A stretch of DNA of 64,000 nucleotides from Colwellia psychrerythraea (GCA_002163005.1 MAAF01000056.1:21169-85168), one strand, 5' to 3'. Shown: positions 50,018-59,612, numbered from the stretch's first letter. Notes: generated by a model from the sequence alone, not told the origin. Translations and numbers: made by a program.

Positions 50018-50722
50018 ATGAACTTTTGGCTGCGGAATATTATCTTAGGTGTTTTTCTGACGGTATTGGCTTGGTTGTTTTTTGCCAATCAAGACTTTTT
50101 GCTTTCTCTGGATGGCTCTTTAGGCATTACGGAAGAAAATTCTATAAAAACTACTGAAACGGTTGTTGATTCAACCCCAAAAGAGGTGGTGGTTGAAAGT
50201 AAAACGGCACTTTATCAACAAGGTAGAAGCTCAGGCAATGCTGCGGCAGATGGTTTATCTAAGTTTTATGCAAATTTACATGGTGACATGGAAGGTAAAG
50301 GCCCTAAAATTCGTAATAACATTGTTTATCTTCCTGATCCTAAAGGTGACTTAGCTAAATTATTACAAGCAAGAGAAATGGTAGTTCGCCCCTATAATAA
50401 AAATTGGCAAGGTAGTATTGAATCTAGACCCTTTAGAACCGGGGAAACTTTAAACCAAAAGCTAGTAGAATATTCTGAAAAAGACGGTATTGATTTAATT
50501 TGGTGGTTAAACCGTGATTATGTAGTGAAAGATCCGTTTCGAGTTGAAAAAGACATTTTAAAAACCACTTTCCAAGTAGCAAAAGCCATTGAAGGACATT
50601 TTGAATCAGGTCTATCTATTTTCTTTTGTTATCGTCAACGCGCGGTTGTAGTCATAGAGAGTGCTCCTCAACCTTTTTTGGATGAGGAGTGTATTCTACT
50701 TGCTAGTGAGAATCCGTATTAG
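50018..50722 (+). CDS. TcpQ-like protein
   Basis: A 234-residue protein with an N-terminal membrane anchor (about 6-23) and a C-terminal domain (about 145-225) resembling TcpQ C-terminal domains of pilus or secretion systems: TGETLNQKLVEYSEKDGIDL and a closing AVVVIES strand. No pilus genes are nearby, so it is more likely an envelope protein of unknown job. The start is preceded by AAGGTG. It converges with glnE. Confidence 0.5.
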   Translation: MNFWLRNIILGVFLTVLAWLFFANQDFLLSLDGSLGITEENSIKTTETVVDSTPKEVVVESKTALYQQGRSSGNAAADGLSKFYANLHGDMEGKGPKIRNNIVYLPDPKGDLAKLLQAREMVVRPYNKNWQGSIESRPFRTGETLNQKLVEYSEKDGIDLIWWLNRDYVVKDPFRVEKDILKTTFQVAKAIEGHFESGLSIFFCYRQRAVVVIESAPQPFLDEECILLASENPY

Positions 50723-50758
50723 CCGGGCTTAATAATTGTCCGGTGTTAACCGCCTATT

Positions 50759-53632
50759 TTAATCAACTAGGCGTTTTTTCCAAATGTCTTCAATAGCATC
50801 CTGCCCTGCTATGCTTTCCCTATTAATTAGTTGCCCTTCATTTTGCATCGTAGCTTGGTGCCCTAAAGCCCTTAACTTTTGATACATATTGCTTAGCTGT
50901 TGTTGCTCTTCCTTTGCTAATAAGTCCAACTTTAGTAAGGTTTTGAAAATACCTAAATTATCACATACAAGCATCAACTCTCTATGCTGTGAAGCGTAGG
51001 CAAGCACTAAAAACTGGGCAAGAAATTCAATATCAACCAAGCCACCTTTACCCTGCTTAATATCAAAGAGCGATTCACTTGATTTATCTAAATGGTTACG
51101 CATTTTTTCCCGCATTGTAATAATATCGTTTTTGAGTTCGATAAACGCTCTCGGTTTTGATAAGACATCTTGCCTAATATCGATATATTGCTGCTGGAGC
51201 TCTTCATTACCAAAGATCATTCTGGCTCTTACTAACGCTTGGTGCTCCCATGTCCAAGCATCTTCATGTTGATACTGGGCAAAGGTCTTTAAATGTACGA
51301 CCAATAAACCAGAGTTACCTGATGGCCTTAAACGCATGTCCAATTCATATAATATGCCACTGTTCATACGGGTGTTAAAGATATGCATAATTCGCTGAGC
51401 TAACTTCATATAAAACTGGCTTGCTGGTATTACTTTGCTACCGTCAGCTCTACCCGTTGTCTCTTCACTTGCTTCACTATGATGGACGAATACTAAATCT
51501 AAGTCTGAACTATACCCTAGCTCTACCCCGCCAGTTTTCCCGTAAGCAATAACGCCGAAACCTTTTTCTTTCCCGCCATCTAAACAAGAAGTCGGTACAC
51601 CAAAGCGTTCACTAACTTGCTGCCATGCAAGATTTATCACTTCTGATACAATAGCTTCAGCTAAGGATGTTAAGTGTTCGCTTATTTTTGCTACTGGTAA
51701 GACATCGGCAATTTCAGCTGCAGCAATGCGTAATTGCTGAGATTGTTTGAACTGACGTAGTGCTTCCATTTGTGCTTCAAGGTCTTCCTCTGGAATTCTT
51801 AACATGCGCTCACGCAACTCTATCGCATAAGATGATAATTGTGGTGGGTTATGCAGCAACTTCGGATCAATAAGCTCATCGAGTAAAATGGGATATTTAG
51901 CAATATAATCTGTCACCCAACTACTTGCTTGGCATAAGTGAATAAGCTGCTTTAACGCGCCTTCATTTTCAAAGAGTAGCTCTAGGTAAGCAGTACGTGT
52001 CACTATTTTGCTAAAGACTTGCAATACTCTTGCTAAAACTTGTTCTGCCATCTCATTTTTCTGTAATCGACATAAAAGTAGCGGGATTAATTTATCTAAA
52101 ACCTGACGGCCTCTATTGCCTAAACTGCGTTTGCTAGTATCCTCTCGAAAATCATGCAGTATTTGCCAGACTTTATCACTTTGCCAAGATAGGGCTTCTT
52201 GATCTAGCCAAGCAATAGACTCTTCATCACTCCAACGACTATGCCAAAGCGTAACCCAGTGTTCATCTGCGGCTTGATGATTTGGGCTATCAAGTCCAAT
52301 AAGCAGCTCAAACTCTTGGTGGACACCATCCATATGTTTGGCTAATATTACTAAAAAGTCAGACCAGCTTTTAATCGCCAATACGGCTAATAATCGCTGC
52401 TGATCAAGCTCATTATCGGGTAATGTTTGCGTTTGTTTGTCTGCTAATGCTTGAACAATATTTTCAACACGTCGTAAGAAACGGTAGGCGTTTTCTAGTA
52501 CTTTTTCATTCGCTGCATTAATTTCGCCTGACTCAACGAGTTTTGGCAAAACAATTAATAAACTGCGCTGTTGAAGTTCTTTTACCCGTCCCCCACGAAT
52601 CAGCTGAAAAACTTGTACAATAAACTCAATTTCACGAATACCACCGGCGCCAAGTTTAATATTATTAATTAATTGTTTACGGCGAACTTCTTGTGCAATC
52701 ATCATTTTCATGCGGCGCAAGCTATCGATAACGCTAAAATCAATATAACGTCGATAGACAAAGGGTCTGAGCATGTTTGATAGCTGCGCATGGTATGTAG
52801 ACTCACCAATAACCCGAGCTTTCAACATCGCATAACGCTCCCAATCTCGCCCTTGCTCTTGGTAATAATCTTCCATTGCATTAAATGTCAGCACAAGTGG
52901 CCCACTCTCCCCAAAAGGGCGTAATCGCATATCTACACGATAAACAAAACCATCACAGGTCACTTGATGCAATGAAGCAATGAGTTTTTGTGCTAAACGG
53001 GTAAAAAATTGTTGGTTATCAATACTGCGACGACAACCTTGGGTTTCCCCACTACTAGGATAAGTAAAAATTAAATCTATGTCCGAAGAAAAATTTAGTT
53101 CCTTACCGCCGAGCTTCCCCATACCATAAACTAATAAGACTTGGTTTTCCCCTTGTTCATTTGTCGGGGTACCCCATTTCTGCTGACAAAAGTCAGTGAG
53201 CCATTGCAAGCTAGCTAAAATAAGTTCGTCAGCTAGAGAGGATAATCTTGCCAATGAAATATCTAGGCTGATACTAAACACTAAGTCATCGAGCGCTATT
53301 TTAACCATTTGCTGTAAACGAAATCGCCTGAGGATTCGATGCAGATCTGCTTCATCAGTACAAAGGGATAACGGTTCCCACAAAAGACTTTTATAATCAG
53401 GTAAAGCTTGTTCGCTAGTTACTTTACTACAAGATACTTTAAAGAGAGCAATAACGAGGTCAGGCGCTTGTAAAGCACTCTTCAAAATAAAATCACTCAA
53501 GGCTATCGCTTGTTTGAACGTATTAAGCTGTTCTTGTGTTAACTCATTACAGGCATCGGCATGCTGGTCAATAAATTGCTGCCAACTCGTTTTTTGTTGT
53601 TCATGTAAAAGGGGAGAAAAAGATAACGTCAC
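50759..53632 (-). CDS. glnE: Glutamine synthetase adenylyltransferase/deadenylase GlnE
   Basis: GlnE adenylylates and deadenylylates glutamine synthetase under PII control. The protein has 957 residues. Both nucleotidyltransferase domains are complete: the N-terminal deadenylase with GKLGGKELNFSSDIDL, and the C-terminal adenylylase with GKTGGVELGYSSDLDL. The central helical linker and C-terminal helical domain are present. In E. coli glnE is close to ygiF and ygiM; here ygiF lies about 8 kb away with the PspA module between. Confidence 0.96.
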   Translation of the reverse strand: MTLSFSPLLHEQQKTSWQQFIDQHADACNELTQEQLNTFKQAIALSDFILKSALQAPDLVIALFKVSCSKVTSEQALPDYKSLLWEPLSLCTDEADLHRILRRFRLQQMVKIALDDLVFSISLDISLARLSSLADELILASLQWLTDFCQQKWGTPTNEQGENQVLLVYGMGKLGGKELNFSSDIDLIFTYPSSGETQGCRRSIDNQQFFTRLAQKLIASLHQVTCDGFVYRVDMRLRPFGESGPLVLTFNAMEDYYQEQGRDWERYAMLKARVIGESTYHAQLSNMLRPFVYRRYIDFSVIDSLRRMKMMIAQEVRRKQLINNIKLGAGGIREIEFIVQVFQLIRGGRVKELQQRSLLIVLPKLVESGEINAANEKVLENAYRFLRRVENIVQALADKQTQTLPDNELDQQRLLAVLAIKSWSDFLVILAKHMDGVHQEFELLIGLDSPNHQAADEHWVTLWHSRWSDEESIAWLDQEALSWQSDKVWQILHDFREDTSKRSLGNRGRQVLDKLIPLLLCRLQKNEMAEQVLARVLQVFSKIVTRTAYLELLFENEGALKQLIHLCQASSWVTDYIAKYPILLDELIDPKLLHNPPQLSSYAIELRERMLRIPEEDLEAQMEALRQFKQSQQLRIAAAEIADVLPVAKISEHLTSLAEAIVSEVINLAWQQVSERFGVPTSCLDGGKEKGFGVIAYGKTGGVELGYSSDLDLVFVHHSEASEETTGRADGSKVIPASQFYMKLAQRIMHIFNTRMNSGILYELDMRLRPSGNSGLLVVHLKTFAQYQHEDAWTWEHQALVRARMIFGNEELQQQYIDIRQDVLSKPRAFIELKNDIITMREKMRNHLDKSSESLFDIKQGKGGLVDIEFLAQFLVLAYASQHRELMLVCDNLGIFKTLLKLDLLAKEEQQQLSNMYQKLRALGHQATMQNEGQLINRESIAGQDAIEDIWKKRLVD

Positions 53633-53664
53633 AAGAATTCCTTATATATAAGCAAGCGTTGCTA

Positions 53665-53693
53665 TAGACATAATATGTCGTTAATGGTATTAA
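53665..53693 (+). promoter_or_regulatory. Candidate promoter and operator of the lipoprotein-DUF350-aminopropyltransferase unit
   Basis: -35 TAGACA (53665-53670), 17-bp spacer, -10 TATTAA (53688-53693). The 13-bp dyad GACATAATATGTC (53667-53679) overlaps the -35. The same dyad lies at the same offset from a candidate -35 at 57579-57606, before the second unit of this module. Confidence 0.6.
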
Positions 53694-53773
53694 TTGACAC
53701 TTGTCTATGATTTGTCGGTAATATTTATTAACTATTACGATAACATAGCATTTTTATGGAGATGATGGCAGAA

Positions 53774-54751
53774 ATGCACTTACTAAAAACACCTTTTTTA
53801 TTGCTCTTGATCATAATTACAACGCTTAGTTTAGTTGGCTGTGGTGATCCTGTAAAAGAGCAAATCGAACAGCAATTACCCATAACTGAACAAAGAGTTA
53901 GCCAGTTAGGTGATGCCTTAAATAATGGTCAAGTTCGTAATGCCAGTTTAATCAAGCAATATGCTGATACAGTAATGACTAACAAGTCGAACTTAGCACC
54001 TTTAATCAATGAGTTTCGTAAAGATGCTTCCACCGATGGCCCTATGTACAAAGCGCTCATAGATAGGATTAATACCGCAAAAAATCAGCCGCAAATGTTT
54101 GAGTCTTCTCAAGCGCTTTATAATGAATTACTTAATATTTACCAAGCGGCAGATCCTGTACTTTATTCTGACGCATTGAGCGATCCGCTCAATGTATTAG
54201 CTGATATGTCCGATGGTCAATTGCCTCGTATCAATTCATTATCAAAATCACAGAGCCAGCAAGCCAACAATGCTCAAGACTTTGGAACGGGTGAGCAATT
54301 AATTGGTAACCCCAATTACGGTAACTGGCAAACAGGTAGTAATGGTATGTCCTTTTGGGCTTGGTATGGCATGTACTCAATGATGGGCGACATGTTTGGT
54401 CGACGTACCTCTTATAATGACTGGGGTAGAAGCCGTAATTATAGCTATTACAACGACTACGGCAGAACACGTTACAGCTCACCCAATCAATTAAAAAAAC
54501 AAACATCGCTTGATACCCGTACTAAGAAATCTTTTAGTAATCGCGGGCAGAAATTTACCAGTCCTTACAGTAAAAACCGAGCGGGCTCTTCAAGCTTATC
54601 GAGCCAAAGTAGAACAGCCCAAACGAGTGCTAATCGCTTTCGCACTAATAGTGTAAAGAAGAGCAGTTATGCCAGTAAATCTAAAAGTAAAAATTCTAGT
54701 TTTAGAAACTCAAACACCAATACATCACGCGGTTTTAGACGCGGGAAGTAA
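53774..54751 (+). CDS. Lipoprotein with basic low-complexity C-terminus, YjfM-like position
   Basis: A 325-residue lipoprotein from the ATG at 53774, chosen because a signal peptide starts cleanly there (MHLLKTPFLLL) and GGAG lies upstream; in-frame ATGs at 53756, 53762 and 53765 are possible. The lipobox is LVGC followed by GDPVKEQ. A helical domain (about 25-165) precedes a W/Y/M-rich stretch with FWAWYGMYSMMGDMFGR, then about 120 residues rich in Ser, Arg, Lys, Asn and Tyr. The Trp/Met plus basic tail layout recalls YgiB/YjfM (DUF1190), but I see no clear homology. It is first gene of the module. Confidence 0.75.
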   Translation: MHLLKTPFLLLLIIITTLSLVGCGDPVKEQIEQQLPITEQRVSQLGDALNNGQVRNASLIKQYADTVMTNKSNLAPLINEFRKDASTDGPMYKALIDRINTAKNQPQMFESSQALYNELLNIYQAADPVLYSDALSDPLNVLADMSDGQLPRINSLSKSQSQQANNAQDFGTGEQLIGNPNYGNWQTGSNGMSFWAWYGMYSMMGDMFGRRTSYNDWGRSRNYSYYNDYGRTRYSSPNQLKKQTSLDTRTKKSFSNRGQKFTSPYSKNRAGSSSLSSQSRTAQTSANRFRTNSVKKSSYASKSKSKNSSFRNSNTNTSRGFRRGK

Positions 54752-54782
54752 TGAATAAATAAAGAATAGGAACAGTAAAATT

Positions 54783-55685
54783 ATGAACTCATTCATCGAA
54801 CTCACTGGTGTTAATCAAGACTTACTCATTTATTTGGCTATTGATGTTTCTATAGCCATATTGTTATTAGGGGCTATGCGCTTCCTTTCAGGGCTGAGTG
54901 CAAAGGTAAACAGTACCGAAGAATTAGCCAAAGAAGATAACTTCGCTTTTGGTATCAGTGTTGCTGGTAGTGTATTAGCGCTAGGCATTGTTCTTACTGG
55001 TGCTATTACTGGCGAAGCAGCAAGTAGCTATGCTATGGAAGCTATTGGTATGCTGGCATACGGCGGCTATGGTTTAATACTGATTAAAGTAGGCCGTATT
55101 ATCCATGATAAAATAGCACTGCAACACTTAGATAAAAATGCACTAATAATAGAGAAAAACTTAACCATAGGTATTATCGATGCCGCTGGTGCTATTGCAA
55201 CAGCGATAATCATTCGTGCTGTATTACTGTGGGTAGACGGGCTCGATTTAAGTACATTCATTGCAATCACAAGTGGCTTTGTTGTTGCTCAAACCATGTT
55301 AGTCATAGTAACTCGACTACGCGAACAACAGTATGCTAAAAACAATCAAGAAGATTGCTTACAGGAGGCGTTAAGTAATGGTCAGCTTGCTTTAGCCATT
55401 CGTTATAGTGGCCAAGTAATTAGTACCGCTTTAGCAGTAACTGCTGCCAGTCACTTCCTAACTTATAGCCCTGAAACGTTAGTCGTTAATTTACTTGGCT
55501 GGTTAGTTTTTGGTATCGGTATGACTTTACTTGTTGCTTTACTTTCTGCAATAGCTAAGCGCATCGTACTTTGGGGAATAAACCTAGTTGAGGAAGTTGA
55601 TCAACAACATAATATCGGTGTTGCCAGTATTGAAATGGCAACCAGTATAGCAATAGCCTTAATTTTAACGGCACTAATGGCCTAA
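54783..55685 (+). CDS. DUF350 membrane protein (YjfL-like)
   Basis: A 300-residue protein with eight hydrophobic helices in two repeats, each of the DUF350 type: EDNFAFGISVAGSVLALGIVL in the first and the ALSNGQLALAIRYSGQVISTAL region in the second. E. coli YjfL has one such repeat of about 130 residues, so this is the duplicated form. AGGA supports the start. DUF350 proteins are thought to be ion- or solute-conducting partners of PspA-type membrane-stress systems. The gene is in an operon with the preceding lipoprotein gene. Confidence 0.88.
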   Translation: MNSFIELTGVNQDLLIYLAIDVSIAILLLGAMRFLSGLSAKVNSTEELAKEDNFAFGISVAGSVLALGIVLTGAITGEAASSYAMEAIGMLAYGGYGLILIKVGRIIHDKIALQHLDKNALIIEKNLTIGIIDAAGAIATAIIIRAVLLWVDGLDLSTFIAITSGFVVAQTMLVIVTRLREQQYAKNNQEDCLQEALSNGQLALAIRYSGQVISTALAVTAASHFLTYSPETLVVNLLGWLVFGIGMTLLVALLSAIAKRIVLWGINLVEEVDQQHNIGVASIEMATSIAIALILTALMA

Positions 55686-55803
55686 TAAAAGCGGTAAACT
55701 CACCACCATAGTGCTATCAAGCACTGGTGGTGAACATCATTACAAACTGCGTAAACTTCATGTATCTCTCTCCTTTTACCTTAATTGCTAGCCACTAATA
55801 CCT

Positions 55804-57510
55804 ATGTCACAAAACACTTTACCTCAAGAGAAGTCTCACCTACTTGACGATATTCTCCTTATTCTAATTATGGCTGTTTTAGCAGGCTGTGGGCTAATTT
55901 ATGAATATTTGCTGTCCCATTACGCCGGTCGAGTATTAGGCGTAATGGAAAGCACTATCTACACTATGATCGGGTTAATGATAGTGTCGATGGGTCTTGG
56001 TGCTTTTGCTGCTCGAAAAGTACGTTGTGCTTTTAATGGTTTTGTATGGCTAGAACTTATTATTGCCTTACTGGGTAGCTCTGCCATTTTGATCATTGGC
56101 GGTTTAATCGCTATTACGCAAATATTCCCGCAACTGATTGCTGATATGTTATCACTTCCGCCCGATATGAAGCCGCAAGGCGGGCTTTTCAAACAGTTAA
56201 GTTGGCTAGCGTTTAATAGTCCTTATTTCTTCGGCGTATTACTCGGCTTTTTTATTGGCATGGAGATCCCATTAATTGCGCGTATTCGGGAGAAAATTCA
56301 TCAGCAACATCTTGCCAATAATTTAGGCACTATTTATGGCGCAGATTATGTCGGTGCTGGTATTGGTGCGGCAATTTGGGTTGTTTTTTTATTGAGTATA
56401 GACATCAGTAAAGCAGCAGCACTCACCGCAAGTTTAAACCTAATTGCCGGTGCTTTTTTTATTCTCCGTTATTGGCAACACCTTAATTGGCGTAAAACCT
56501 TTGTCGCTTTACATTGTGCGCTAGCTTTAATTATTATTTTAATGTTTAGTTATGGTAATCAATGGCTTAATCAAATGAATAGTCTACTCTACCTTGATAA
56601 GGTAGTTCACACCGATAAAACTCGCTATCAACAGTTAACCTTTACCGAACGTCATATGGGTCTTGAGCAAGATAATATAATCAATTTCTATCTAAATGGC
56701 CGTTTGCAGTTTTCATCTATTGATGAACATATTTATCATGATTACCTTGTTGCCCCAGTTATGGCAGGTTCTGCGCGACATGAAAAGATATTAATTATTG
56801 GCGGCGGTGACGGCTTAGCATTAAGAGATGTTTTAAAATACAATCCTAAAAATGTGACGCTAATTGATTTAGACAGCGAATTAATTGATATTTTTAAGCA
56901 ACCCGATGAGCAAGTCAATCCTCGCTTAGCGCGTCAAATTTTACAGTTAAATAAGAATAGTTTACAAGATGAACGCGTCACAATTTATCGTGCCGATGCG
57001 TTTATTGCCATTAATAAGTTGTTAAAAGACCGACAAACATTCGATGCAATTATTGTTGATTTACCAGACCCAAGCCATCCTGATCTTAATAAACTCTATT
57101 CGGTAAATTTTTATGCGCGGCTTAAATTATTGCTTTCAGGGGATGGTTTAATCGCGATTCAATCAACTAGCCCGTATCACGCTAAAGACTCTTTCATTGC
57201 TATTGGCAATACTTTAGCCGCAGCTAAGTTCTCCCATGTTGAGCAGTATCACGACAACGTGCCTAGTTTTGGCGAGTGGGGATGGACTATTGCTTCTAAG
57301 ACTGGCGCTAGCCCGTTAACAAGATTAAACAAACTAACTAAGCTTCCGGTAGCGCATCAATGGTTAAATTTGGCTATATTAAAGGCAGCTTTCATTTTCC
57401 CTAATGATTTTTATCAAAACAAAGAAAATATTGATATTAATATTTTGGGCAGTCATACCATTTATCAATTACATCAAAATGCTTGGCAAGACCAGCAAGG
57501 TATAAATTAA
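55804..57510 (+). CDS. Membrane-anchored spermidine synthase-like aminopropyltransferase
   Basis: A 568-residue protein. The first ~250 residues form about seven transmembrane helices. Residues about 270-520 are a polyamine aminopropyltransferase-type Rossmann domain, with the SAM-type loop IIGGGDGLALRDVL, DLDSELID and the catalytic-Asp region VDLPDPSHPDLNKLYS. Membrane-fused forms of this enzyme recur beside DUF350 and PspA genes, suggesting a modification with an aminopropyl group or a polyamine at the membrane. The actual substrate is not known. It lies 118 bp after the DUF350 gene. Confidence 0.85.
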   Translation: MSQNTLPQEKSHLLDDILLILIMAVLAGCGLIYEYLLSHYAGRVLGVMESTIYTMIGLMIVSMGLGAFAARKVRCAFNGFVWLELIIALLGSSAILIIGGLIAITQIFPQLIADMLSLPPDMKPQGGLFKQLSWLAFNSPYFFGVLLGFFIGMEIPLIARIREKIHQQHLANNLGTIYGADYVGAGIGAAIWVVFLLSIDISKAAALTASLNLIAGAFFILRYWQHLNWRKTFVALHCALALIIILMFSYGNQWLNQMNSLLYLDKVVHTDKTRYQQLTFTERHMGLEQDNIINFYLNGRLQFSSIDEHIYHDYLVAPVMAGSARHEKILIIGGGDGLALRDVLKYNPKNVTLIDLDSELIDIFKQPDEQVNPRLARQILQLNKNSLQDERVTIYRADAFIAINKLLKDRQTFDAIIVDLPDPSHPDLNKLYSVNFYARLKLLLSGDGLIAIQSTSPYHAKDSFIAIGNTLAAAKFSHVEQYHDNVPSFGEWGWTIASKTGASPLTRLNKLTKLPVAHQWLNLAILKAAFIFPNDFYQNKENIDINILGSHTIYQLHQNAWQDQQGIN

Positions 57511-57573
57511 TCGGTAATACCAAAATGATTAGCAAACACAATTGCTACAAAGAGTAACAATTAGTTTATAAAA

Positions 57574-57629
57574 ACACCTTGACATAATATGTCAAGGTGT
57601 TAAATTTAACTCAGACGACATATTATGTC
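57574..57629 (+). promoter_or_regulatory. Promoter with two 13-bp dyads before the DUF2170-pspA unit
   Basis: The first dyad GACATAATATGTC (57581-57593) is the core of a larger palindrome (12-bp arms 57574-57585 and 57589-57600) and overlaps a candidate -35 TTGACA (57579-57584), with TAAATT 16 bp later (57601-57606). A second dyad GACATATTATGTC lies at 57617-57629, centres 36 bp apart. The first core is identical to that at 53667-53679. Confidence 0.65.
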
Positions 57630-57668
57630 ATCTACTTTTTCACTAAAGAAAGGAAGGATAGGAAATAC

Positions 57669-58082
57669 ATGAATATTCATACTATAGCCGATCACTTAAA
57701 CAGCCTGGCAGATAATTCAGACACAGGAATGAGCTTTGATTGCCAACCAATATCTGGCGAAGTCGACGTCCTGCAAATTAGCATTTCAGACCGTGAAGAG
57801 TTGCCCATTTTTGTTTCGGTAACCGAAGACCAAATTATTTGCATCAGCTACTTATGGGGAGCAGAAGAAGTTAAACCTGAATGTATTCATGCAATGCATG
57901 AGAGCATGTTAGAAATGAATATCCCTATGCCCTTATCATCATTTTCAAAAATTGGTGATAAATATGTAGTCTTTGGCGCTTTATCTATCAGCTCAAGCTT
58001 TTTAGATATTGAGCATGAGTTAGCAGTGTTAAGCAACAATGCCATAGAAGTGATTGATGATATGAGTGATTACTTACTTTAG
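57669..58082 (+). CDS. DUF2170 protein (YjfI-like)
   Basis: A 137-residue protein of the DUF2170 family from the ATG at 57669 (MNIHTIADH), supported by AAGGA/AGGAAA upstream. A longer in-frame ATG at 57597 would place the operator dyads inside the coding region and is rejected. Typical features are LPIFVSVTEDQIICISYL and PMPLSSFSKIGDKYVVFGAL. In E. coli YjfI precedes the PspA-like YjfJ, as here. Function is unknown; it may partner PspA. Confidence 0.86.
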   Translation: MNIHTIADHLNSLADNSDTGMSFDCQPISGEVDVLQISISDREELPIFVSVTEDQIICISYLWGAEEVKPECIHAMHESMLEMNIPMPLSSFSKIGDKYVVFGALSISSSFLDIEHELAVLSNNAIEVIDDMSDYLL

Positions 58083-58133
58083 TTAAATAACTATTAAAAG
58101 TCACTTTGATTACCCCCTAGTTAGGAGTTAATA

Positions 58134-58823
58134 ATGAGTATATTTAAGAAAATAATGACCGCAATTCGTGGCGGCGCATCAGAAGCTGGTGAAGCTATCA
58201 TTGATGCAAATGCAACCCGTATCTTTGAACAAGAAATTCGTGATGCTGAAAACCACCTTACCAAAGCAAAACGTGATTTAACGGGTGTTATGGCTGAGCA
58301 AATGTCAGCAAAACGTGAAGTAGATCGTTTAACCCGTGAAGTATCAGAACACGAAGGTTATGCAACGCAAGCGCTTGAAAAAGGTGATGAAACATTAGCA
58401 CTCGCTGTAGCAGAAAAAATTGCTACCTTAGAAGGTACTTTAGCCGATCAACAGCAAGCTCACGACAGTTTTAGTGGAAATGCTGAACGTTTGAAAGAGT
58501 TAGTTAAGAAAAGTGAGCGCCAAGTAGCCGAGCATAAACGTCAACTTTCTATGGTTAAAACTACTGAAAGTGTACAAAAAGCGACGTCAGCTATTACCGA
58601 TAATTTTTCATCAAGCAATTCTAAGTTATTAAGTGCAAAAGATTCTTTAGAACGTATTAAAGCTAAGCAACAAAAGTTCGATGACAAAATGAAAGCTGGT
58701 GAATTACTTGAATCTGAAAACTCTGATTCATCATTACAAGCGCAGTTAAAAGCCGCTGGTATTGGCTCACAAGACAATAGCGCTAACTCAGTATTAGAGC
58801 GTTTAAAAGCTAAACAAAAGTAG
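58134..58823 (+). CDS. PspA/IM30-family protein (YjfJ-like)
   Basis: A 229-residue mostly coiled-coil protein of the PspA/Vipp1 (ESCRT-III-like) family. The amphipathic N-terminal helix MSIFKKIMTAIRGG binds membrane and long helices cover about 30-165. This form resembles YjfJ rather than PspA of the pspABC operon, with a C-terminal extension ending in VLERLKAKQK. It acts at the inner face of the inner membrane under envelope stress. It follows DUF2170 by 51 bp and precedes a terminator. Confidence 0.9.
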   Translation: MSIFKKIMTAIRGGASEAGEAIIDANATRIFEQEIRDAENHLTKAKRDLTGVMAEQMSAKREVDRLTREVSEHEGYATQALEKGDETLALAVAEKIATLEGTLADQQQAHDSFSGNAERLKELVKKSERQVAEHKRQLSMVKTTESVQKATSAITDNFSSSNSKLLSAKDSLERIKAKQQKFDDKMKAGELLESENSDSSLQAQLKAAGIGSQDNSANSVLERLKAKQK

Positions 58824-58830
58824 TCTTACC

Positions 58831-58867
58831 TAAGCCAGTTAAATTATTTAACTGGCTTATTTTTTAA
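58831..58867 (+). terminator. Terminator after the pspA-like gene
   Basis: A 13-bp stem TAAGCCAGTTAAA / TTTAACTGGCTTA with loop TTA, then a T-run. It lies between pspA and the DUF2491 gene, so it either splits the module or lowers expression of the last two genes. Confidence 0.9.
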
Positions 58868-58958
58868 TGACTACTATATAAATACGATACCTTAGCCTGC
58901 TTTTATCTGCTCTTTAGTATTATATTTAATCAATACCCACCCTACTTCAGGTAACCCA

Positions 58959-59600
58959 ATGAGCTTTTTTAAAAAAATATTTAATAAATCATCTAACGAA
59001 CCAAGAAAATTAACAAAAGTTAATCAATTACTGGTTGGTGATATTATTGTTTTGACGGATAGTTTTGCCTTACCTGAGTCGTTGCGTGGACAAGAGTTTC
59101 AAGTAAAAGCCGTTAATAGCTATGAATTTGAAGAAAAGGTGCAAACCGAATGGGCCTTAATAGGTACTAACGCACTAGAAATATTTTTATCACTGGAAGT
59201 GGATGATATTACCGAGCTCAAATTATCATTAAAAATTCAACATGAAGATGTCGAAACCTTATTTGACTTAGACAGTTTTTCCGAAGTATTCGATGAACCA
59301 GGAGAAGCTTTTTTAGAAAAAAAGGCTGACTCCAACATCACTAGCCTATGGAGTAGCGAGCAATATCAACAAAGCGTGTTCGCTAAGGTTGGCTTTTTTC
59401 ACCGAAAAGATCACCGTAGTGAGGACCTGTCTGCTTATGAAGGAAAAGATAGTGGAGAGCAATTTGAATTATATAGCTTGTATAATGAAGATCAGAGCAA
59501 AGGCATTGATGTTGAAGTATGGCAAGATGGCGACACTGAAGTGTGCTTGACTTTATTTAGGCCGCTGAGTGATATAATTGATATGTATCCTGCAAGTTAA
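58959..59600 (+). CDS. DUF2491 protein (YjfK-like)
   Basis: A 213-residue protein of the DUF2491 family. The N-terminus (FFKKIFNKSSNEPRKLTKVNQL) is basic and amphipathic, like that of PspA-type membrane binders. The rest is a beta-rich domain with many acidic residues and conserved LYNEDQSKGIDVEVWQDG. E. coli YjfK follows YjfJ in the same order. No function is known. The next gene starts 12 bp downstream. Confidence 0.85.
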   Translation: MSFFKKIFNKSSNEPRKLTKVNQLLVGDIIVLTDSFALPESLRGQEFQVKAVNSYEFEEKVQTEWALIGTNALEIFLSLEVDDITELKLSLKIQHEDVETLFDLDSFSEVFDEPGEAFLEKKADSNITSLWSSEQYQQSVFAKVGFFHRKDHRSEDLSAYEGKDSGEQFELYSLYNEDQSKGIDVEVWQDGDTEVCLTLFRPLSDIIDMYPAS

Positions 59601-59612
59601 CCGGAAAATATT

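Noticed and set aside
57597..57668. N-terminal extension of the DUF2170 protein
   Set aside because: It would encode the second operator dyad and lacks a ribosome binding site; the start at 57669 fits the family.
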